From JAHWJX01 sp036386655 (GTDB lineage: Bacteria; Pseudomonadota; Alphaproteobacteria; Caulobacterales; Caulobacteraceae), in contig DASVVG010000073.1 of the NCBI GenBank assembly GCA_036386655.1, forward strand, positions 1 through 28,445: a DNA stretch of 28,445 nucleotides, in the 5' to 3' direction. Under the pieces are notes generated by a model, which was not told where the DNA came from, did not search any database, and saw only the letters and a program-made list of their open reading frames with translations. The stretch's first letter is position 1. Every line of letters begins with the position of its first letter. This document shows positions 7,260 to 14,221 of the stretch, piece by piece. A program made the position numbers and the translations under genes.

Positions 7260-7475
7260 TCAATGCGTTGGGCCTCGAGCGGCGAGGGCACGCTTCAGCT
7301 TGCCCATGGCGATCCGCTCCATCGCCGCCCTCCCCGCCGAAACGGGTCCGGTCGCGCTCGCCTCGGTGCCGGTGTCCACGTCCACCGCCGTGCACATGAG
7401 GAAGCCGCCGTGGGCGGTGAACTCGACGATGACCTCGCCGGTGCGCTTAGGCCGCGGCGGGCCGGCGGGCGACAT
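7260..7475 (-). CDS. Small conserved alphaproteobacterial protein (DUF6898-like)
   Basis: A 71-residue protein with a compact core: EVIVEFTAHGGFLMCTAVDVDTG, then GPVSAGRAAMERIAMGKLKRAL. The pattern is a beta-rich half ending in 'A-x-D-x-x-T-G', followed by GPxSAGxxAxxRxAxxKL. It matches my memory of a small alphaproteobacterial family of unknown function (DUF6898-like), often near hemA or glyA; that label is unverified. The ATG at 7473-7475 lies 29 bases inside the end of hemA with only a weak ribosome site, so it may depend on translation of hemA. No conventional in-frame start lies after the hemA stop. Function unknown. Confidence 0.7.
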   Translation of the reverse strand: MSPAGPPRPKRTGEVIVEFTAHGGFLMCTAVDVDTGTEASATGPVSAGRAAMERIAMGKLKRALAARGPTH

Positions 7476-8667
7476 TGCAGCGCGACCAGAGGCCGTCCAT
7501 CGCGGTGACCAGCTCGTCCATCATCGCGTCGGTGTGCAGCGGCGACGGCGTGAAGCGCAGGCGCTCGGTCCCCCGGGGCACGGTCGGATAGTTGATCGGC
7601 TGCACGTAGACGCCGTGCTCGTTCAGCAGCAGGTCCGAGACCAGCTTGCAGTGCACGGGATCGCCCACGAACACCGGCACGATGTGGCTCACCGACGGCA
7701 TCACCGGCAGGCCGGCCTCGGCGAAGCGGCGCTTGAGCGTAGCGGCGCGTTCCTGATGCGCGTCGCGCACTTCGGGGTGCGACTTCAGCCAGCGAACGCT
7801 GGCCAGCGCGCCCGCGGTCAGCGCCGGCGGCAGCGAGGTCGTGAAGATGAAGCCGGGCGCCCAGCTGCGGATGGCGTCCACCAGCACCGCGTCGGCCGCG
7901 ATGTACCCGCCCATGACGCCGAACGCCTTGCCGAGCGTGCCCTCGACGATGTCGATCTCAGCCATGACGCGGTCGCGCTCGGCCACGCCGGCCCCTCGCG
8001 CGCCGTACAGTCCCACGGCGTGCACCTCGTCGAGGTAGGTCAGCGCCCTGTACCGCTTGGCCAGCGCGATCGTGCCCCTCAGGTCCGCGATGTCGCCGTC
8101 CATCGAGTAGACGCTCTCGAAGGCGATCAGCTTGGGCGCGCCGGCGGGCGCCGCCTGCAGCAGGCTTTCGAGGTGCGCCAGGTCGTTGTGGCGGAACACG
8201 TGCCGCTCGCCGCCGCCGGCGCGGATGCCGGCGATCATCGAGGCGTGGTTCAGCGCGTCCGAGTAGACGATCAGGCCCGGCAGGATCTTCTGCAGCGTCG
8301 CCAGCGTGGCCTCGTTGGCGACGTAGCCGGACGTGAACAGCAGCGCCGCTTCCTTGGCGTGCAGGTCGGCCAGCTCGGCCTCCAGCTCGACGTGGAAATG
8401 GGTGGTGCCGCTGATGTTGCGGGTCCCGCCCGAGCCGGAGCCGCAGGCGTCGATCGCCGCGTGCATGGCGTCCAGCACGACCGGGTTCTGCCCCTGCCCG
8501 AGGTAGTCGTTCGAGCACCAGACGGTGACCTCCCGCTCACCGTCGGGCCCGGTCCACGTCGCGCGCGGGAACTGGCCGCGCCGACGCTTCAGGTCGGCGA
8601 ACACCCGGTAGCGGCCCTCGTCGCGGACCTTGTCCACGGCGGCCTGGAAAGCGGCTGTATAATCCAT
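7447..8667 (-). CDS. hemA: 5-aminolevulinate synthase
   Basis: A 406-residue PLP enzyme of the alpha-oxoamine synthase family that condenses glycine and succinyl-CoA, the first step of heme synthesis by the C4 route. Motifs are WCSNDYLGQGQNPVV (50-64), GSGSGGTRNISGTTHFH (76-92), AFESVYSMDGDIADL, YLDEVHAVGLYG and VEGTLGKAFGVMGGY with the PLP lysine at K247. The ATG at 8665-8667 gives MDYTAAFQAAVDKVRDEGRYRVF, the usual N-terminus; an upstream ATG at 8712 adds only unrelated arginine-rich residues. No CP heme-regulatory motif is seen near the N-terminus. The gene lies 63 bases after mmsB, and that gap carries an imperfect palindrome at 8714-8728. It overlaps the small gene at 7260-7475. Confidence 0.96.
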   Translation of the reverse strand: MDYTAAFQAAVDKVRDEGRYRVFADLKRRRGQFPRATWTGPDGEREVTVWCSNDYLGQGQNPVVLDAMHAAIDACGSGSGGTRNISGTTHFHVELEAELADLHAKEAALLFTSGYVANEATLATLQKILPGLIVYSDALNHASMIAGIRAGGGERHVFRHNDLAHLESLLQAAPAGAPKLIAFESVYSMDGDIADLRGTIALAKRYRALTYLDEVHAVGLYGARGAGVAERDRVMAEIDIVEGTLGKAFGVMGGYIAADAVLVDAIRSWAPGFIFTTSLPPALTAGALASVRWLKSHPEVRDAHQERAATLKRRFAEAGLPVMPSVSHIVPVFVGDPVHCKLVSDLLLNEHGVYVQPINYPTVPRGTERLRFTPSPLHTDAMMDELVTAMDGLWSRCNVARRPAAA

Positions 8668-8713
8668 CCCGTTCACGCGGTTTCTCTGCCTCCGGCCGCG
8701 CCGGAAGTCCAAT

Positions 8714-8728
8714 CGAGAGTGGTTCTCA
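8714..8728 (-). promoter_or_regulatory. Imperfect palindrome upstream of hemA
   Basis: On the minus strand this reads TGAGAACCACTCTCG, with GAGA and TCTC arms around a 5-base centre. It lies in the 63-base gap between mmsB and hemA, about 46 bases before the hemA ATG. It recalls the TGAGAA-N-TTCTCA style of operator used by Fur-superfamily regulators (Fur, Irr, Mur), which control heme genes in some alphaproteobacteria. The match is partial, the arms are short and no promoter could be placed securely, so this is only a candidate. Confidence 0.3.
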
Positions 8729-8730
8729 AC

Positions 8731-9627
8731 TCAGGCCGGCAGCTCGTCCAGGCGCCCGCGGAGCAGCTGGATGATGCCCGAGAAGTCGCTCTTGCCGTGC
8801 CCAAGGCGGTCGAACAGCGCGTAGAGCGCCTCGGCCTGGGCGCCCAGCGGCGTTGCGGCGCTCTCGTGAGCCGCCGCGGCCTGCGCAAGCTTCAGGTCCT
8901 TCAGCATCATGGCCGTGGCGAACCCGCCGGTGTAGCCGCGGTTCGATGGCGCCGCCGGGACCGGCCCTGGCACCGGGCAGTAGCTGGTCAGCGACCAGCA
9001 CTGGCCGGAGGACTTCGAGGCGATCTCGAAGAAGCGGTCCGGTTCCAGCCCCAGCCGCTCTGCCAGGGCGAAGGCCTCGCAGGTGCCGATCATCGAGATC
9101 GCCAGCAGCATGTTGTTGCAGATCTTCGCGGCCTGCCCCGTCCCGTGCAGCCCCGCCCGGATGGTCGCCCGCGACATCGGTTCCAGCGCCGCCTCCACGG
9201 CGCCGAAGTGCTCCTCGTGGCAGCCCACCATGAAGGCCAGCGTCCCGGCCTCGGCCGCCGCGGTCCCGCCCGACACCGGTGCGTCGGCGAACACGTAGCC
9301 CTCGTTCTGCGCCCGTCCCGCGACCTCCCGCGCCGTTTCCGGGTCGATGGTCGAGCAGTCGATCAGCAGGGCGCCCGCCGGAGCCTTCCCGAACACCTGC
9401 TCCTCGTAGACCTTCCGCACGTGCGGCCCGGCCGGGAGCATGGTGATCACCACCTCTGCGTCCACGACGGCCTCGGACGCCGACCCATGGGGTGTGCAGC
9501 CCGCAGCTTGCGCCCGCTGCAGCGCCTCGGCGCTCAGGTCGAAGGCGGCGACCTGCCGCCCGGCCTTCGCCTGGTTGGCGGCCATGCCCGAGCCCATGTT
9601 GCCCAGGCCGATGAAGGCGATGCGCAT
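8731..9627 (-). CDS. mmsB: 3-hydroxyisobutyrate dehydrogenase
   Basis: A 298-residue beta-hydroxyacid dehydrogenase. It has the N-terminal NAD-binding GLGNMGSGMA (7-16), then ITMLPAGPHVRKVY, IDCSTIDPETAREVA, the substrate-binding DAPVSGGTAAAEAGTL, and GTGQAAKICNNML with catalytic K168. The DCSTID and PVSGG elements and the neighbours point to 3-hydroxyisobutyrate as substrate, the step after 3-hydroxyisobutyryl-CoA hydrolase in valine breakdown. The ATG at 9625-9627 has GGAG 7 bases upstream. Upstream genes at 10485 and 11576 belong to the same pathway; mmsA and an enoyl-CoA hydratase are not in the window. A second family member lies at 14210-15082. Confidence 0.93.
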   Translation of the reverse strand: MRIAFIGLGNMGSGMAANQAKAGRQVAAFDLSAEALQRAQAAGCTPHGSASEAVVDAEVVITMLPAGPHVRKVYEEQVFGKAPAGALLIDCSTIDPETAREVAGRAQNEGYVFADAPVSGGTAAAEAGTLAFMVGCHEEHFGAVEAALEPMSRATIRAGLHGTGQAAKICNNMLLAISMIGTCEAFALAERLGLEPDRFFEIASKSSGQCWSLTSYCPVPGPVPAAPSNRGYTGGFATAMMLKDLKLAQAAAAHESAATPLGAQAEALYALFDRLGHGKSDFSGIIQLLRGRLDELPA

Positions 9628-9684
9628 CCGCGTACTCCGTCCGTCTTGAACGGCCGCAGGGTTAGAGCCTTCCGCCGCGCTTCG

Positions 9685-10449
9685 CTAGCGGGCCGGCTTC
9701 CTGAACCGCAGCATGAACTGGTCCGTGCGGCCGCGGATGGAGGGGTCGAACACGTTCGCCGTCCGCGGGTCCGCCGGATTGCGCAGGATCTCGCTCTCCG
9801 CTTCGAGCACGAACCCCGCCGCTGATAGCTCGCGCTTCACGGCCTCCGGGTCGATACGATGCAGGGTGCTGACATCGCGTAGTCCCGAACCCGCCTGGGC
9901 CACGTGGTCGATGATCACCAGCGCGCCCCCCGGTCGCACCACGCTGTAGAGCGCACGGTTGATCGCGACGATGTCCGAGCCCTCAAAGTAGGGCGTGTGG
10001 AAGTCGTGGTAGTTCTGGGCCGTGAACACCACGTCCGCGATCGGACCGGGCGCGGCCTGCGCCAGCGGATCGCTCGCGTACTCCACGTTCGGGTAAGCCG
10101 CGGCCAGGCCCTTGGCCAGGCCGTCCGAGTTGAACTTCCCCACGAGCTCGGTCGGAACGTAGGCGTAGACCTTGCCGGTCGGGCCCACCGCCTCCGCGAA
10201 GAGACGGGTGAAGTAGCCGGTCCCCGGGATGATATCGAGAACCTCCTGGCCCGGGCTGATCCCGGCGAAGGCCAGCACCTCCGCGGGCTTGCGCAGCGTG
10301 TCGCGGTCGCGCTCGGTCTGCGGGCGGTCTGCGTCGGCGACGGCCGCGGCGATCCATGGCGCGTCCGGCGCCACAGCCACCGGCGCGGGCGTGCTCGCAC
10401 ATCCCGTCACGAGAGCCGCTATCGCCGCGGCGGCCAGTAGTCTGCGCAT
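9685..10449 (-). CDS. Lipoprotein-anchored class I methyltransferase-like protein
   Basis: A 254-residue protein starting at the ATG at 10447-10449, with a very strong purine-rich ribosome site (GGGGAGGGG) just before it. The N-terminus MRRLLAAAAIAALVTGCAS is a lipoprotein signal with lipobox VTGC and acylated cysteine C17. The mature part has the SAM-binding motif I EVLDIIPGTGYFTRLF (69-84), KVYAYVP as a motif II-like strand, DVVFTAQNYHDFH and RPGGALVIIDHVA. This fits the 'predicted methyltransferase' family often found with signal peptides (COG4798-like, from memory). How an exported protein would get SAM is unclear, so it may bind something else. It sits between two valine-catabolism genes, 35 and 57 bases from its neighbours. 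Confidence 0.8.
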   Translation of the reverse strand: MRRLLAAAAIAALVTGCASTPAPVAVAPDAPWIAAAVADADRPQTERDRDTLRKPAEVLAFAGISPGQEVLDIIPGTGYFTRLFAEAVGPTGKVYAYVPTELVGKFNSDGLAKGLAAAYPNVEYASDPLAQAAPGPIADVVFTAQNYHDFHTPYFEGSDIVAINRALYSVVRPGGALVIIDHVAQAGSGLRDVSTLHRIDPEAVKRELSAAGFVLEAESEILRNPADPRTANVFDPSIRGRTDQFMLRFRKPAR

Positions 10450-10484
10450 GTTCCCCTCCCCTGCTCCGGCGACAGCTTGGCCGG

Positions 10485-11579
10485 TCAGGGAAGCGGCGTC
10501 CACTCCTGGTCCGCCGGTAGCCGCGCGAAGATCGAATCGAGCAGCGCCGGCGTGACGCCCTCCAGCGAAGATGGCCGCCACGTCGGGGTGTTGTCCTTGT
10601 CGACCAACACCGCCCGCACACCCTCGCGGAAGTCATGCAGCAGCACCGCGCGGGAGGCGATGCGGAACTCCATCGCCATGTCCTCGTCGAAGCTCTTCAG
10701 CTTCCGCCCGGTGCGCAGCTGGCGCAGCGATATCTTCAGCGCCTGCGGCGACTTGGTCCGCAGCAGCTCCAGCTGCGAGCGCGCCCACTCAGATCCATCG
10801 GCCTCAAGTGCGGCGAAGATCTCCTCGACCGTGTCGAAGGCGAACAGCCGGTCGATCGCCGCGCGGTGCGCCGTCACCGAAGGCGGACCCGGATCGCCCG
10901 CGCAGCCCTCGATCGCGGCGCACATCAGCGCCTCCGCGTCGTCCCCGCCGCCCAAGTCCGCCACGATCCAGGCCTTCAGCGCCTCGACCCGGCCGCTCTC
11001 GACGAAGTGCGTGGCGATCCCGAGCGCGAGGCAGTCCGCCGCCTTCAGCCGCGCCCCCGTCAGCGCGATCCAGGTGCCGGTCTCTCCGGGCAGCCGCGAC
11101 AGGTGCCAGCCGCCGCCGACGTCGGGGAACAGGCCGATGCTCGTCTCCGGCATGGCGAACAGGGTCCGTTCGGTCGCCACGCGAAAGCGGCACGGCATCG
11201 AAATCCCGACGCCCCCGCCCATCACGATCCCGTCCATCACCGCGGCGATCGGCTTGCCGAAGGAGAACAGCAGGCTGTTCATCCGATACTCGGTGCAGAA
11301 GAAGTCCACCGCATGCGCCGCGGCCGAGGCACCGCCCTCGGCCAGCCGGCGGATGTCGCCGCCGGCGCAGAATCCGCGCTCCCCGGAGTGGTCGATGATC
11401 CCCCCCCGAACGCGGTCGTCCTCGCGCCAGGCGAGAAGCGCGTCGAGCATGATCCGGCACATCTCCACGTTCAGGGCGTGGAGCGCCTTCGGCCGGTTGA
11501 GGGTGATGCGGCCGACCCGGTCGTCGACCCGCATCAGCACCGGCGCGTCGCCGCCGGCCGCGCCGAACTCAGGCGTCAC
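10485..11579 (-). CDS. 3-hydroxyisobutyryl-CoA hydrolase (enoyl-CoA hydratase/isomerase family)
   Basis: A 364-residue crotonase-fold protein of the HIBCH type. It hydrolyses 3-hydroxyisobutyryl-CoA in valine breakdown. Features are RITLNRPKALHALN, the oxyanion-hole segments GERGFCAGGDIRRLAEGG (67-84) and MDGIVMGGGVGIS (115-127), then FAMPETSIGLFPDVGG. In that last segment E145 and D153 match the spacing of the hydrolase's catalytic Glu and Asp. The length and C-terminal extension are longer than a plain hydratase. The GTG start at 11577-11579 overlaps the stop of the upstream acyl-CoA dehydrogenase as GTGA; its ribosome site is weak, so coupled translation is likely. Some family members act on 3-hydroxypropionyl-CoA instead. 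Confidence 0.92.
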   Translation of the reverse strand: MTPEFGAAGGDAPVLMRVDDRVGRITLNRPKALHALNVEMCRIMLDALLAWREDDRVRGGIIDHSGERGFCAGGDIRRLAEGGASAAAHAVDFFCTEYRMNSLLFSFGKPIAAVMDGIVMGGGVGISMPCRFRVATERTLFAMPETSIGLFPDVGGGWHLSRLPGETGTWIALTGARLKAADCLALGIATHFVESGRVEALKAWIVADLGGGDDAEALMCAAIEGCAGDPGPPSVTAHRAAIDRLFAFDTVEEIFAALEADGSEWARSQLELLRTKSPQALKISLRQLRTGRKLKSFDEDMAMEFRIASRAVLLHDFREGVRAVLVDKDNTPTWRPSSLEGVTPALLDSIFARLPADQEWTPLP

Positions 11580-12715
11580 TGCCTGAACATCTCGCGCGCG
11601 GTGATCACGCGCATGATCTCGTTCGTCCCCTCGAGTATCTGGTGCACCCGCAGGTCGCGGACCACGCGCTCGACGGGATAGTCGCGCAGGTACCCGTAGC
11701 CGCCGTGGATCTGCAGGGCCTCGTTGGCCACGTTGAAGCAGACGTCGGTGGCGAACCGCTTGGCCATCGCGCAGTACTGCGTCGCCTTCGGGTCGCGCTT
11801 GTCCATGGCGTCGGCGCCCCGCCGGATCATCAGCCGCGCGGCCTCCAGCTCCGTGGCCATGTCGGCGATCTTGAACTGCAGCGCCTGGAAGTCCTTCAGC
11901 GGCCGCCCGAACTGGTTGCGCGTCTCCATGTACGCCTTGGCCTGGTCGAGCGCGAAGCCTGCGCCGCCCAGCGAGCAGGCGCCGATGTTCAGCCGTCCCC
12001 CGTCGAGCCCGCTCATAGCGATGCGGAAGCCCTCGCCCTCCTTGTTGACGAGGTTCTCGGCGGGCACCCGGCAATTGTCGAAGTTCACCAGGGCGGTGGG
12101 CTGGGCGTTCCAGCCCATCTTCTTCTCCTGCGCCCCGAAGCTGAGCCCCGGCGTGCCGTTCTCGACCACGAAGGTGGAGACGCCTTTCGGCCCCTCCACT
12201 CCCGTCCGGGCCATCACGACGTAGACGTCGGACGTGCCCGCCCCCGAAATGAAGGCCTTCGATCCGTTCAGGACGTAGTGGTCCCCGTCGCGCTCGGCGC
12301 GGGTGCGCAGCGCCGCCGCGTCCGACCCGCTGCCGGGCTCGGTCAGGCAGTAGCTGGCGATCAGCTCCATGGTGGTGAGCTTGGGCAGGTACTTCCGGCG
12401 GAGCTCGTCGCCCGCGTACCGGTCGATCATCCACGACGCCATGTTGTGGATGGAGATGAAGGCGGCGACCGCGACGTCGCCCCGGGCCAGCTCCTCGAAG
12501 ATTATCGCCGAGTCGAGCCGCCCGAGCGCCGAGCCGCCGACGTCCTCCTGGACGTAGATGCCCGCGAACCCGAGCTGCGCCGCGTTGCGCATCACGTCGA
12601 CCGGGAAGTGCTTTTCCTCGTCCCAGCGGGCGGAGTGGGGGGCCATCTCGGCTTCGGCGAACTCGCGCGCGGCGTCCTGGATCGCGCGCTGGTCCTCGGT
12701 CAGGCTGAAGTCCAT
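11576..12715 (-). CDS. Acyl-CoA dehydrogenase, isobutyryl-CoA type
   Basis: A 379-residue flavoprotein of the acyl-CoA dehydrogenase family. It opens with MDFSLTEDQRAIQDAAREFA and has the FAD-binding YCLTEPGSGSDAAALRT, FISGAGTSDVYVVMART, RNQFGRPLKDFQALQFKIAD and the C-terminal IHGGYGYLRDYPVER. The ending HQILEGTNEIMR carries the catalytic glutamate at E362. With the downstream hydrolase and hydroxyisobutyrate dehydrogenase, isobutyryl-CoA (valine) is the most likely substrate. A 2-methylbutyryl- or short-chain enzyme cannot be excluded. It is the first gene of the minus-strand run, with an upstream promoter candidate at 12716-12803. Confidence 0.93.
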   Translation of the reverse strand: MDFSLTEDQRAIQDAAREFAEAEMAPHSARWDEEKHFPVDVMRNAAQLGFAGIYVQEDVGGSALGRLDSAIIFEELARGDVAVAAFISIHNMASWMIDRYAGDELRRKYLPKLTTMELIASYCLTEPGSGSDAAALRTRAERDGDHYVLNGSKAFISGAGTSDVYVVMARTGVEGPKGVSTFVVENGTPGLSFGAQEKKMGWNAQPTALVNFDNCRVPAENLVNKEGEGFRIAMSGLDGGRLNIGACSLGGAGFALDQAKAYMETRNQFGRPLKDFQALQFKIADMATELEAARLMIRRGADAMDKRDPKATQYCAMAKRFATDVCFNVANEALQIHGGYGYLRDYPVERVVRDLRVHQILEGTNEIMRVITAREMFRQ

Positions 12716-12803
12716 GTAAGCCCCTGAACTGTGGCGGGGTTGAGCAACTGCTCGCCGCGGCGCAACCTGTCAACCGACCCCAACCGAGGCTGGAGACCGC
12801 CCC
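12716..12803 (-). promoter_or_regulatory. Divergent promoter region between the acyl-CoA dehydrogenase and the hemB-side genes
   Basis: This is the gap between genes reading away from each other. On the minus strand a perfect TTGACA lies at 12773-12768, about 53 bases before the acyl-CoA dehydrogenase ATG, a suitable place for a -35 box. The matching -10 (around 12750-12745) is poor. A short palindrome GAGC-AACT-GCTC at 12742-12753 overlaps that -10 position and could be an operator. No clear plus-strand promoter was found. Confidence 0.35.
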
Positions 12804-13226
12804 CTGACCGAGCTCGCCGCCCGCCCCGTGCCCGCTCCCGCAGAGCGGGAAAACGCCGACCGCGCGGCCGGAACGCTGGTCTACGGCCTCTACCTGGCCG
12901 CGCCGGTGACCTTCGGCCTGACCGGCCTCGCCGGAGCGGTCATGGCGGCCCGGCGACGGGACCGTGCCGGACCCGTGGCGGCCACCCACTTCCGCTTCCA
13001 GCTCTGGACCTTCTGGGGCGCGGTGCTGGCGGTCGCGGCGGGCGCCCTCTGGGCGCTGCTGGGAGGCGCGCAGACCACCGGGACGGGGGACGGAGACGGC
13101 GCATGGCTGGCGCTGGCGGGTCTGGCCCTGTGCGCCGGCGCAGGAGTGGGCTATCTGGCCGCGACCGTGTACGGCCTGAGCCGTCTCCTCTCCCGCTCGC
13201 CGGTCGGGCGCTTCCTCAGCCGCTAG
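12804..13226 (+). CDS. Small membrane protein (DUF4870-like) upstream of hemB, probable CTG start
   Basis: A 140-residue protein if read from the CTG at 12804, or 132 from the GTG at 12828. After a proline-rich head and ERENADRAAGTLVYGLYLAA come about three hydrophobic segments: VTFGLTGLAGAVMAA, FWGAVLAVAAGALWALLGG and WLALAGLALCAGAGVGYL. A conserved-looking HFRFQLWTF lies between the first and second. The overall plan (DNAD..A..VYGLYL, then a charged loop with H-F-x-x-Q) is that of DUF4870-type membrane proteins of unknown function. GGAG lies 8 bases before the CTG, while the GTG has no ribosome site. The stop is 2 bases before the hemB start, so the two genes are surely translated from one message. 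Confidence 0.75.
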   Translation: MTELAARPVPAPAERENADRAAGTLVYGLYLAAPVTFGLTGLAGAVMAARRRDRAGPVAATHFRFQLWTFWGAVLAVAAGALWALLGGAQTTGTGDGDGAWLALAGLALCAGAGVGYLAATVYGLSRLLSRSPVGRFLSR

Positions 13227-13228
13227 CC

Positions 13229-14221
13229 TTGTCCCAAGCTTCCTATCCCGCCCTTCGCCTGCGCCGCCTGCGGCAGGCGGACTGGACCCGCCGGCTCGTG
13301 CGGGAGACCGCGCTCTCGCCCTCCGACCTCATCTGGGCCGTGGTGGTGCACGACGGTCCCGACGCGCGCGTGCCGGTGCAATCGATGCCCGGTGTGGACC
13401 GGCTTTCCGTCGCGGAAGCCGCGAAGGCCGCGGCCGAGGCCCAAGCCCTCGGCATTCCCGCCATCGCGGTGTTCCCGAACGTGGACGGGACGAAGAAGGA
13501 CGCCCGCGGCTCCGAGGCGACCAATCCGGACGGCCTCGTCGTGCAGACGATCCGAGCGATGAAGGAGGCGGCGCCGGAGGTCGGGATCATCTGTGACGTG
13601 GCGCTGGACCCCTTCACCGACCACGGGCACGACGGCGTCCTGGAGCGGGACTGCGTCCTCAACGACGCTACGATCGACCGCCTGATCGAGCAGGCTCTGC
13701 TGCTGGTGGGCGCCGGGGCCGACGTCGTCGCTCCCTCCGACATGATGGACGGCCGGGTGGGCCGCATCCGGGCGGCGCTGGAGCAGGCCGGCTACTGCGA
13801 CACGATGATCCTGTCGTACGCGGCGAAGTACGCCTCGGCGTTCTACGGCCCGTACCGAGACGCCATCGGGACCCTCGGGCTGCTCAGGGGCGACAAGGCC
13901 ACCTACCAGATGGACCCCGCCAACACACACGAAGCCCTGAGGGAGGTGGCGCTCGACCTCGCCGAGGGCGCGGACATGGTGATGGTGAAGCCTGGGCTGC
14001 CCTACCTAGACATCGTGCGGCGGGTGGTGGAGGCGTTCAGCGTGCCCACCTTCGCCTTCCAGGTCTCCGGGGAGTACGCGATGATCCGGGCGGCGGGCGA
14101 GCGGGGCTGGATCGACGAGGACCGCGCGATCCTGGAGAGCCTGCTGGCGTTCAAGCGGGCCGGATGCTCGGGCGTGATCAGCTACTTCGCCCCGAGGGCG
14201 GCGCGGCTCCTAGCCGCCTGA
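13229..14221 (+). CDS. hemB: Delta-aminolevulinic acid dehydratase (porphobilinogen synthase)
   Basis: A 330-residue enzyme condensing two 5-aminolevulinate molecules to porphobilinogen. Motifs are LRRLRQADWTRRLVRET, SMPGVDRLSV, GIPAIAVFPNVD, the metal-site segment ICDVALDPFTDHGHDG (121-136), DVVAPSDMMDGRVG, ILSYAAKYASAFYGP with Schiff-base K200, and VMVKPGLPYLD with K254. The DVALDP/THGHDG-type site has Asp and His rather than a cysteine triad, as in the Mg-dependent alphaproteobacterial enzymes. The TTG start at 13229 is the only fit to the family N-terminus (MSQASYPALRLRRLRQ) and lies 2 bases after the previous stop. The 3' end overlaps the convergent dehydrogenase gene by 12 bases. With hemA it gives the window two heme genes in separate units. 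Confidence 0.95.
   Translation: MSQASYPALRLRRLRQADWTRRLVRETALSPSDLIWAVVVHDGPDARVPVQSMPGVDRLSVAEAAKAAAEAQALGIPAIAVFPNVDGTKKDARGSEATNPDGLVVQTIRAMKEAAPEVGIICDVALDPFTDHGHDGVLERDCVLNDATIDRLIEQALLLVGAGADVVAPSDMMDGRVGRIRAALEQAGYCDTMILSYAAKYASAFYGPYRDAIGTLGLLRGDKATYQMDPANTHEALREVALDLAEGADMVMVKPGLPYLDIVRRVVEAFSVPTFAFQVSGEYAMIRAAGERGWIDEDRAILESLLAFKRAGCSGVISYFAPRAARLLAA

Noticed and set aside
7300..9825. 841-codon plus-strand open frame spanning several minus-strand genes
   Set aside because: Crosses hemA, mmsB and an intergenic gap without respecting gene boundaries; composition typical of antisense reading in GC-rich DNA.
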